Positions 1-5,198 of a stretch of DNA of 5,198 bases are shown piece by piece. The stretch lies in contig JABURN010000106.1 of the NCBI GenBank assembly GCA_014762585.1, positions 1 to 5,198 of the forward strand, written 5' to 3'. Source of the stretch: Methylophaga sp. Its GTDB lineage: Bacteria; Pseudomonadota; Gammaproteobacteria; Nitrosococcales; Methylophagaceae. Position 1 is the first letter of the stretch, and each line of letters starts with the position of its first letter. The notes under the pieces are model-generated. The model made no database searches. It was not told where the DNA came from and saw only the letters and a list, made by a program, of their open reading frames with translations. Position numbers and translations under genes: made by a program.

Positions 1-1
1 C

Positions 2-139
2 ATTTACTGGTCGCAGTGGATCGCTGAGCGCGATGAAACAAGCACTTCAGGAGGATTTGAGCAGCTTTGGTCTTATCAGCGCTTGTTGTATTTTGAGACA
101 GTGATGGAAACAACGCTTGGCGAGTCGAGGGAAATTTGA
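2..139 (+). CDS. C-terminal end of an unrecognised protein (5' truncated)
   Basis: This frame is open from the window edge to a TGA at 137-139 and gives 45 residues, ending ...METTLGESREI. The other two forward frames close at 25-27 and 94-96, so this is the only frame that can run in from the left. The stop overlaps the TTG start of the response regulator (TTGA), the geometry expected of translationally coupled genes in one operon, which supports it being real coding sequence. The visible tail is rich in aromatic and acidic residues (a WSQW stretch, then LWSYQRLLYFE), with no membrane segment or motif I recognise. Its function cannot be assigned from this fragment. By position it may belong to the same signalling operon. 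Confidence 0.6.
   Translation: MYWSQWIAERDETSTSGGFEQLWSYQRLLYFETVMETTLGESREI
127..131 (+). promoter_or_regulatory. Ribosome binding site for the TTG-start response regulator
   Basis: GAGGG lies 4 bases before the TTG at 136-138 and inside the end of the upstream gene. It supports the rare TTG start. Between the in-frame TGA at 94-96 and the conserved Asp pair of the receiver there is no ATG, GTG or other TTG in this frame, so TTG 136 is the only plausible initiation codon. Confidence 0.6.
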
Positions 140-546
140 CAGAGAAACGTAAAATCCTGGTTGTGGATGATAATAAAGAACTACGCATGCTGATCAGTCT
201 CACGCTGGAGTTCAGCCAGTGCGAGTTACTGGAGGCAGACAGCGCAGTGTCAGGTCTGGAAATGCTCAGGACACACCAACCGGATATCATCCTGCTGGAT
301 GTGATGATGCCGGGTGAACTGGATGGACTGGGTCTATGCCGGATGATTCGTGATGATGAATCTTTGAAACACATCAAAATCATCATGTTATCGGCTAAAG
401 GCCAGCAAAAAGATGTACAGATGGGACTGGAAGCGGGTGCCGATGATTACGTGGTCAAACCTTTCAGCCCTTCTGAATTAATGCAAAAGCTGGATATCAA
501 GCTTGATTTTGACAGCAGAGATAGTTTGTCGTCGAACTCATATTGA
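136..546 (+). CDS. Single-domain CheY-like response regulator
   Basis: This is a 136-residue cytoplasmic receiver protein that accepts a phosphoryl group from a histidine kinase. All family signature residues are present: the acidic pair D11-D12 after strand 1 (ILVVDD), phosphoacceptor D55 (LLDVMMPG), switch residue S86 (MLSA), aromatic switch Y105 (GADDY) and K108 followed by P109 (VVKPF). The receiver fold fills residues 5-123 or so. Only about 13 Ser/Asp-rich residues follow, so there is no DNA-binding, GGDEF, HD-GYP or other output domain. It must act by protein-protein contact or as a phosphorelay intermediate. The TTG start overlaps the previous stop, so translation is probably coupled to that gene. 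The histidine kinase begins 65 bp downstream on the same strand and is the obvious candidate partner, although this pairing is inferred from position. The CheY-like label describes domain structure; nothing here shows a chemotaxis role. Confidence 0.93.
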   Translation: MTEKRKILVVDDNKELRMLISLTLEFSQCELLEADSAVSGLEMLRTHQPDIILLDVMMPGELDGLGLCRMIRDDESLKHIKIIMLSAKGQQKDVQMGLEAGADDYVVKPFSPSELMQKLDIKLDFDSRDSLSSNSY

Positions 547-597
547 TAAAAGAAAAGCACGAAGTAAGCGTTGATACCAATAAAAACTCAGACTGAT

Positions 598-602
598 GAG
601 AG
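598..602 (+). promoter_or_regulatory. Ribosome binding site for the histidine kinase
   Basis: GAGAG sits 9 bases before GTG 612-614. An in-frame TGA at 597-599 blocks any longer reading frame. The first in-frame ATG downstream (residue 29) would remove the first membrane helix, so GTG 612 is the best start. Confidence 0.45.
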
Positions 603-611
603 CTGCACACA

Positions 612-2897
612 GTGACTGTTAATTTAAACAGGCACACTCCCAAACTAATCACCGCGTTCAGTTTCATCACCGTACTGATCACCGGGCTTTACCTGATGAA
701 GAATGCGGCTGATGAGGAACGGTTCCAAAAGCAGGAGCAGATGCATCAGGCGGCCCACCTGTTTGCAACCGCCTTTGAGCGGGAAGTTCATGTGCTGCGC
801 TCCATCCCGCAAATTCTTCATGCACAGTTTCAGCTGTTGGGCCCGGACAGATTCAGCGCTGTTTTTTCATCACTGGCTGTCGATGTGCAACATTCTTTTC
901 AGCGCACCGGCGTTATCATCGCTATGGCTCCAGCTGGTCAGGTCAGTCAGGTTTATCCTGCAACAGGGCAGCGGTTGGTGGGAATCGACCTGATGCAGGG
1001 AGGGGAGAGTCAAAGTGTTCAGCGCGCCGTGGCACAGGGGCCGGTACTCTCAAAGTCCTGGTCATTAATTGCGGGTGAACAAATGCTGATTATCCATTAT
1101 CCGGTGTTTAACCCGGATGATGAGACCTTCTGGGGGCTGATAACAGCACTGGCACCCATGGATACGGTATTACGGCAGAGTAACCTCGCGCAGTTGGGCC
1201 AGTTTGATATCGCGCTGAAGAGAACGCTGTCCAACCACAAAGAACAGACTTTTCTCAGGACAGCGGTGGCTGGGGATAAGGTAGAGAGTCTCTATCACTA
1301 TATGGACCTGCCAGATGGGGATTGGCAACTGCTGATCAGTTCGCCACCGGTCGCGAGCATCAATCCGGTGTGGCTCGGCTGGACCCTGTTTTTTGCCAGT
1401 ATTTTTGCGATGACAGCCTATCGGCTGGCCATGCAACCACAGCAATTGCGGGCGGAGGTCGCAGCCCGCACCTCAGAGCTGGCTAACCATGACAAGTTTC
1501 TTAATGATCTAATCAGCTCGCTGCCGGTGGGGATTGTTGTGACCGATACTTTTGCCCGTATCCGGTATAGCAATCCGGTATTTAACCGGATCATGGATCA
1601 GTCAATCGAAGACAACCAGTCGCTGATAAGCATGCTCGAAACGGTGGTCGAAAATACCAATATGCGACAGTTTCTGGTTTCCCGGATTAGTCTCAAAGAG
1701 GTTAACTTCGATGTCATGGTAAAGATAGGAGAGCAGGAGTTTTCGCTGACATGCACACATATTGATACCATTCAGGGTAATCTTCTGGTCTGGGTATTCC
1801 GCGACATCACTGAGATAAGCCGGATTAACCGAACTTTGCGTGGTGTGTCTGCTACCCGTGCGGAAATGCTCCGAGTCATTCCTGATCCCATGGCCTTTTT
1901 CAACAAAAAAGGCGAGTTGATGGAGAGCAATCCGGGCTTTCAGGCACTGTTTGCCGGTCTGGTTGATGTGGAAGCCGGATTTTCCTGTGAAGAATTTGAA
2001 AAGCAGCTGGTTCGACATAGTGCCAAACCAGAGAAATTAACACCGGCCTTCAATCTGAGTCAGAGTCATCAGGGGCAACTGCAGCTGGATACCTTCATTC
2101 TCGACGGGCGTCCACAAAGAGTCTTTGAGCGTACAGTATGCTTTGACAATAGCAGTAATACTGTCGGCTCCATTATGCACTTTCGGGATGTCACCGACGC
2201 TTATGAGGTGGATCGGTTGAAAACCGAGTTTCTGAGCACGGCAGCGCATGAACTGCGAACGCCGCTTGCCAATATTTTCGGTTACACCGAGCTACTCATC
2301 AAAGCCCGCTTTGATGCCGAGCGACAGTCGGAGATGCTGGGTATCATCCATAACCAGACCAGGCGCTTGTCCAATATCATTGATGATTTACTGGATCTGG
2401 CGAGAATTGAATCCCGGGCTGGTGAAAGCTTCAAGTTTGCTCAGCATGATTTGTTGCAGCTGGTGGATAATGTTTTCAGGGAAATGGAGCTGGATTTACG
2501 TCATCATCAGTTGCAGTACTCCTCTGCCAGCAGCAACTTCAAACTGATTTGCGACGGCGATAAGATTGAGCAGGTGATTCAGAATCTGCTCAGCAATGCT
2601 ATCAAGTATTCACCCGAGTCGACGGCGATTGCGCTGTCGGTCAACGCTGAAACCAGTGAGGGCAAACCGGGTTTTACGTTCTGTATTAAAGATCAGGGCA
2701 TGGGAATGAGCAAGGATGAGCTCCAACAGATATTTGATCGTTTCTACCGGGCTGAGAACAGTGGTCAGATCCCCGGTACCGGTCTGGGGATGGCTATAGT
2801 CAGAGAGATTGTCATCCATCACCGTGGCCGTATTGATATCGATAGTGAACCTGATGTTGGAACCACAGTCACAATCTGGCTGCCGCAACAGCAATAA
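612..2897 (+). CDS. Membrane sensor histidine kinase: CHASE-like sensor, two PAS domains, HisKA, HATPase_c
   Basis: This 761-residue inner-membrane kinase detects a signal outside the cytoplasm and autophosphorylates on histidine. Domains in order: transmembrane helix 1 at about 12-29; an extracytoplasmic region at about 34-250 resembling CHASE, with the typical VYP (114-116), GIDL (124-127) and HYPVF...FWG stretches; transmembrane helix 2 at about 254-274; a short probable coiled linker (about 279-295); PAS-like domain 1 at about 295-405, ending in FRDITE; PAS-like domain 2 at about 418-530, ending in FRDVTD; HisKA with H546 in AAHELRTPL; and HATPase_c with N658/N662 (N box), D694-G696-G698 (G1), F708/F711 (F box) and G722-T723-G724-L725-G726 (G2). 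All catalytic motifs are intact. There is no fused receiver or HPt domain, so phosphate must go to a separate regulator, most simply the one encoded just upstream. In known families CHASE binds small ligands such as cytokinin-like molecules or peptides; the ligand here cannot be read from sequence. The PAS domains may add a cytoplasmic redox or ligand input, but I see no haem- or flavin-binding signature. The CHASE call rests on motif resemblance and two-helix topology. Confidence 0.93.
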   Translation: MTVNLNRHTPKLITAFSFITVLITGLYLMKNAADEERFQKQEQMHQAAHLFATAFEREVHVLRSIPQILHAQFQLLGPDRFSAVFSSLAVDVQHSFQRTGVIIAMAPAGQVSQVYPATGQRLVGIDLMQGGESQSVQRAVAQGPVLSKSWSLIAGEQMLIIHYPVFNPDDETFWGLITALAPMDTVLRQSNLAQLGQFDIALKRTLSNHKEQTFLRTAVAGDKVESLYHYMDLPDGDWQLLISSPPVASINPVWLGWTLFFASIFAMTAYRLAMQPQQLRAEVAARTSELANHDKFLNDLISSLPVGIVVTDTFARIRYSNPVFNRIMDQSIEDNQSLISMLETVVENTNMRQFLVSRISLKEVNFDVMVKIGEQEFSLTCTHIDTIQGNLLVWVFRDITEISRINRTLRGVSATRAEMLRVIPDPMAFFNKKGELMESNPGFQALFAGLVDVEAGFSCEEFEKQLVRHSAKPEKLTPAFNLSQSHQGQLQLDTFILDGRPQRVFERTVCFDNSSNTVGSIMHFRDVTDAYEVDRLKTEFLSTAAHELRTPLANIFGYTELLIKARFDAERQSEMLGIIHNQTRRLSNIIDDLLDLARIESRAGESFKFAQHDLLQLVDNVFREMELDLRHHQLQYSSASSNFKLICDGDKIEQVIQNLLSNAIKYSPESTAIALSVNAETSEGKPGFTFCIKDQGMGMSKDELQQIFDRFYRAENSGQIPGTGLGMAIVREIVIHHRGRIDIDSEPDVGTTVTIWLPQQQ

Positions 2898-2906
2898 AAT
2901 TCTTAT

Positions 2907-2934
2907 GCAGGCAATATTGCTATCAATTGCCTGC
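2907..2934. repeat. Nested inverted repeat in the kinase/PLD intergenic gap
   Basis: Perfect 9-base arms GCAGGCAAT (2907-2915) and ATTGCCTGC (2926-2934) flank a 10-base loop. The left arm also overlaps a perfect 10-base palindrome, GCAATATTGC (2911-2920), so ATTGC occurs twice on the plus strand and GCAAT once within 28 bp. It starts 10 bp after the kinase stop and ends 55 bp before the PLD start. No T-run follows the stem on the plus strand, so it is not a classical intrinsic terminator. It could be an operator for a dimeric regulator, an mRNA-stabilising or attenuating hairpin between two transcription units, or a weak terminator. The sequence shows the structure but not the role. Confidence 0.55.
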
Positions 2935-2989
2935 GAACTGCTTCATTACACTTGGCTCAGTTCATTGTTAATCGAAACTGGATGTTGAT

Positions 2990-5125
2990 GTGACTAAAAA
3001 GACGATTCTAGAACCCGGAAAAAACTGTTGGCAGACTGTGCATGCCGACAAAGTTGCCTTGTTAATTGACGGCGAAAATTACTTTGGTGCTTTTCATCGC
3101 GCATTACAGAAGGCACGCCACAGTGTTTACATTCTGGCCTGGGACATCGACAGTCGCATGCGACTGGTACGGGGTGATGATGATCTCAATGGCTGGCCGA
3201 GTGAGCTTGGCGCCTTCATCAGCGCATTGCTCAAAAAGCGGCCTGAGCTGAATGTCTACATACTTAACTGGGACTGGGCCATGGTCTATACGATGGAACG
3301 TGAGTGGCTGCCCATGTACAAGCCTGTCTGGAAGTCACAGGCAAGGCTGCATTTCAAACTCGACGGCGAGTGCCCCCTGGGCGCCTCACAGCATCAGAAG
3401 ATAGTGGTGGTTGATGACGATATCGCTTTTTCCGGTGGTTTTGATCTGGGTAAGAATCGCTGGGACAGTTCTGAGCATGCTCCGGATGATCCTCGCCGAG
3501 TGAATCCGGACAAACAGGCTTATCCGCCGTTTCATGATGTGCAGATGCTGGTATCAGGCGATGCCGCCAGAGCATTGGCAGAACTGGCACGTGAGCGTTG
3601 GTGGCGGGCCACGGGAGAAAAACTGACAGCGCCTCCTTCCCGCAATGATTCGGCCTGGCCTGAGGGTGTTGAGAGCTGGTTTGAAGATATCGATGTCGGC
3701 ATTGCCCGGACGCTGCCACAGTATCAGACGAATCAGGAAATCCGCGATGTCGAGCAGCTGTTTATCGATAGTATCCCGGCTGCCAGAGAGCTGATTTATA
3801 TTGAGAATCAGTATTTCACCTCCTGGAAAATTGCCGATTTGCTGGCTGACAGCCTTCAGCAGCATGACGGGCCGGATATTGTTCTGGTTTTACCGCTGAT
3901 GACGGGAGGCTGGCTTGAGCAGGTGACCATGGATGTTTTGCGATACCGGGTAGCCTGCCGTCTGAAAGAGGCGGACAAACATAAAAGGCTGCGGATTTGC
4001 TACCCGCATCATGCTGCACTGGGTGAAAGCTATATCAGCTTGCACGGCAAGATCACGATTATCGACGACAATTTGCTTCGGATTGGTTCGGCAAACCTGA
4101 GCAATCGCTCGATGGGGCTGGACAGTGAGTGCGATATGGTGATTGAAGCCAGTAACGAGCAAGAACGCGAGCAAATCAGCGCCTTCCGCGAACGTCTGTT
4201 ATCCGAGCATCTGGACATGGATCGGGAAAGGCTGCAACAGTCACTGGCTCAGTCGGGTTCTTTGATAAGCCTGATTGATGAGTGTCAGGATAAGCCGAGA
4301 ACACTGCAGCTTCTCGACTGTCAGGTTGCTGACTTCGCCAACCAGATGCTGCCGTCCTCGGCGGTGGTGGATCCTGAGCGGCCGCTGGACCCTGAGCAGA
4401 TGGCACAGATGTTCATTCCGGTGGATCAACCTAAATCAGCCCGCAGTCACTGGTGGAAGATTGTTGGTGTATTGCTTGCGGTCATCCTGCTGACAGCTCT
4501 CTGGCGCTGGACACCGCTCAGTGAATACCTGAATCCGGAAACGCTGCAAGCCACTGCAGAGGCGATCGAAGCATATCCACTGACGCCGCTGATTGTGATA
4601 ACGGTGTTCAGTATTGCCGGACTGCTGGCTTTTCCCGTGACCTTGCTGATTGTTACCGCGGCGCTCACCTTCGGCCCTGTCTGGGGTTCTGTCTATTCAC
4701 TTGTCGGCTCCCTGCTCAGTGCGATGCTGGGCTATGGGGTAGGACATTATCTCGGGCGGAACAGTGTGCAGAAGCTGGCCGGTTCCAGTCTCAACAAACT
4801 GAGTCGGCGACTGGCTCATCATGGTGCCCTTGCGGTGATTACGGTCAGAATCATCCCGGTTGCGCCGTTTGCCGTCATTAATCTTGTCGCCGGCGCTTCC
4901 CACATCAAAGCACGGGATTTCATTATCGGTACAGTGTTGGGGATGCTGCCCGGCATACTGGGTATCACGGTATTTGCCGATTCCCTGGTCAGAACGGTTC
5001 AGGAGCCTGACCCGGCGCAAATTGGGCTGTTTGTGACCATAGTATTGGTGGTTTTCAGTGTCATGCTGGGCCTGAAAATGCTGTTGAATCGAAAACAGGC
5101 CATAGAGGAAAGCGATACACCGTGA
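2990..5125 (+). CDS. Phospholipase D-like protein fused to a DedA/VTT membrane domain
   Basis: This 711-residue fusion has a soluble N-terminal half and a membrane C-terminal half. The PLD module (about 20-400) carries two complete HKD motifs: H135-K137-D142 followed by GGFDLGKNRWD, and H352-K354-D359 followed by GSANLSNRSMGLDSE. Between them, IENQYF (271-276) matches the conserved motif of classical phospholipases D. The GG-D pattern after the first HKD and the DSE after the second also resemble classical PLDs more than the short bacterial cardiolipin synthases. The two HKDs normally form one active site that makes a phosphohistidine intermediate, giving phosphodiester hydrolysis or transphosphatidylation. 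After a linker comes a transmembrane helix at about 490-506, then a VTT/DedA domain at about 530-670 with the signature RIIPVAPFAVINLVAG (620-635), and a last helix at about 678-698. VTT relatives are implicated in moving lipids across membranes. No signal peptide is visible, so the PLD half is probably cytoplasmic. The start is GTG 2990 with only a weak GGA at 2980-2982; an in-frame TAA at 2969-2971 leaves CTG 2978 as the sole upstream alternative. Substrate and reaction (phospholipase or cardiolipin-synthase-like) are inferred at family level only. Confidence 0.93.
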   Translation: MTKKTILEPGKNCWQTVHADKVALLIDGENYFGAFHRALQKARHSVYILAWDIDSRMRLVRGDDDLNGWPSELGAFISALLKKRPELNVYILNWDWAMVYTMEREWLPMYKPVWKSQARLHFKLDGECPLGASQHQKIVVVDDDIAFSGGFDLGKNRWDSSEHAPDDPRRVNPDKQAYPPFHDVQMLVSGDAARALAELARERWWRATGEKLTAPPSRNDSAWPEGVESWFEDIDVGIARTLPQYQTNQEIRDVEQLFIDSIPAARELIYIENQYFTSWKIADLLADSLQQHDGPDIVLVLPLMTGGWLEQVTMDVLRYRVACRLKEADKHKRLRICYPHHAALGESYISLHGKITIIDDNLLRIGSANLSNRSMGLDSECDMVIEASNEQEREQISAFRERLLSEHLDMDRERLQQSLAQSGSLISLIDECQDKPRTLQLLDCQVADFANQMLPSSAVVDPERPLDPEQMAQMFIPVDQPKSARSHWWKIVGVLLAVILLTALWRWTPLSEYLNPETLQATAEAIEAYPLTPLIVITVFSIAGLLAFPVTLLIVTAALTFGPVWGSVYSLVGSLLSAMLGYGVGHYLGRNSVQKLAGSSLNKLSRRLAHHGALAVITVRIIPVAPFAVINLVAGASHIKARDFIIGTVLGMLPGILGITVFADSLVRTVQEPDPAQIGLFVTIVLVVFSVMLGLKMLLNRKQAIEESDTP
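5105..5109 (+). promoter_or_regulatory. Possible ribosome binding site for the EEP-family gene
   Basis: GAGGA lies within the last codons of the PLD-VTT gene, 12 bases before GTG 5122. The spacing is longer than ideal. With the GTGA stop/start overlap, it suggests initiation partly by translational coupling. Confidence 0.35.
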
Positions 5126-5198
5126 TTCGGCTCAAACTGGCGAGCTACAACATAAATGCAGCACTTGGAACTGATGGCATTTTGGACCGGTATCTTAT
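5122..5198 (+). CDS. Endonuclease/exonuclease/phosphatase (EEP) family protein, N-terminal fragment
   Basis: The GTG at 5122-5124 opens a frame that stays open to the window edge (25 codons), translating to (M)IRLKLASYNINAALGTDG followed by ILDRYL. The opening strand LKLASYNIN matches the conserved first strand of the EEP fold (pattern L+vaTYNIh), whose Asn helps bind the catalytic metal. The following GTDG...D is typical of bacterial EEP proteins of the E. coli YbhP type. Members hydrolyse phosphodiester or phosphomonoester bonds in nucleic acids, phospholipid head groups or inositol phosphates; which one cannot be told from 25 residues. The start overlaps the PLD-VTT stop codon (GTGA), so the two are almost certainly cotranscribed and translationally coupled. 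In E. coli an EEP gene (ybhP) also neighbours a PLD-superfamily cardiolipin synthase gene (clsB), which supports both this identification and a lipid-related role. The rest of the gene lies outside the window. Confidence 0.75.
   Translation, partial: MIRLKLASYNINAALGTDGILDRYL

Noticed and set aside
547..611. Separate promoter for the histidine kinase in the 65-bp gap
   Set aside because: TTGATA at 571-576 resembles a -35 box, but nothing like TATAAT lies about 17 bases downstream (TGATGA at 594-599). Read-through from the upstream gene is simpler.
497..682. Minus-strand 61-codon frame spanning the receiver/kinase gap
   Set aside because: It overlaps both real genes, is Cys/Ser-rich with no domain, and would run against the operon direction.
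1602..2018. 138-codon minus-strand open frame, and other minus-strand frames inside the kinase and PLD genes
   Set aside because: They lie wholly within well-supported plus-strand genes, show no recognisable domain and look like antisense shadows of the coding frame.
2907..2934. Rho-independent terminator after the histidine kinase
   Set aside because: The stem is good but the downstream bases (GAACTGCTTC) contain no T-tract, and the 10-base loop is larger than usual. Kept only as an inverted repeat of unknown role.
2935..2989. Sigma-70 promoter before the PLD-VTT gene
   Set aside because: TTGGCT at 2952-2957 and GTTAAT at 2967-2972 resemble the two boxes but are only 9 bases apart, too close for a functional promoter.
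2990..5125. Naming the PLD-VTT protein as cardiolipin synthase (cls/clsB)
   Set aside because: The motif context (GGFDL...RWD, IENQYF, DSE) is closer to classical phospholipase D, and the VTT fusion is absent from ClsA/B/C, so no gene symbol is justified.

Overview
The window holds a compact, all-plus-strand bacterial gene array with roughly balanced base composition (about half G+C by eye). It looks chromosomal. Codon use, gene packing and domain architectures suggest a gammaproteobacterium, possibly marine, but nothing in the window fixes genus or family. I see no mobile element, tRNA, rRNA or CRISPR.

Layout: (1) positions 2-139, the C-terminal 45 codons of an unrecognised protein; (2) 136-546, a single-domain CheY-like response regulator whose TTG start overlaps the upstream stop codon (TTGA); (3) 612-2897, a 761-residue membrane histidine kinase with a periplasmic CHASE-like sensor, two PAS-like domains and a complete HisKA/HATPase_c core; (4) a 92-bp intergenic gap with a nested inverted repeat at 2907-2934; (5) 2990-5125, a 711-residue fusion of a two-HKD phospholipase D module to a C-terminal DedA/VTT membrane domain; (6) 5122-5198, the first 25 codons of an endonuclease/exonuclease/phosphatase (EEP) family protein, whose GTG start overlaps the fusion's stop codon (GTGA).

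Two functional units are visible. The first is a two-component pair: the kinase probably senses a small extracytoplasmic ligand through CHASE and may phosphorylate the adjacent stand-alone receiver, which has no output domain and must act by protein contact or in a phosphorelay. The second is a likely phospholipid-related operon. A membrane-anchored PLD, fused to a domain whose relatives move lipids across membranes, is translationally coupled to an EEP-fold phosphodiesterase or phosphatase. This recalls the E. coli ybhP-clsB-ybhN arrangement, although this PLD looks more like classical phospholipase D than ClsB. Whether the two-component pair controls the lipid genes is not shown by the sequence.

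All four visible start codons are non-ATG (TTG, GTG, GTG, GTG). No system here is clearly undescribed. The PLD-VTT fusion coupled to an EEP gene is the most interesting element.
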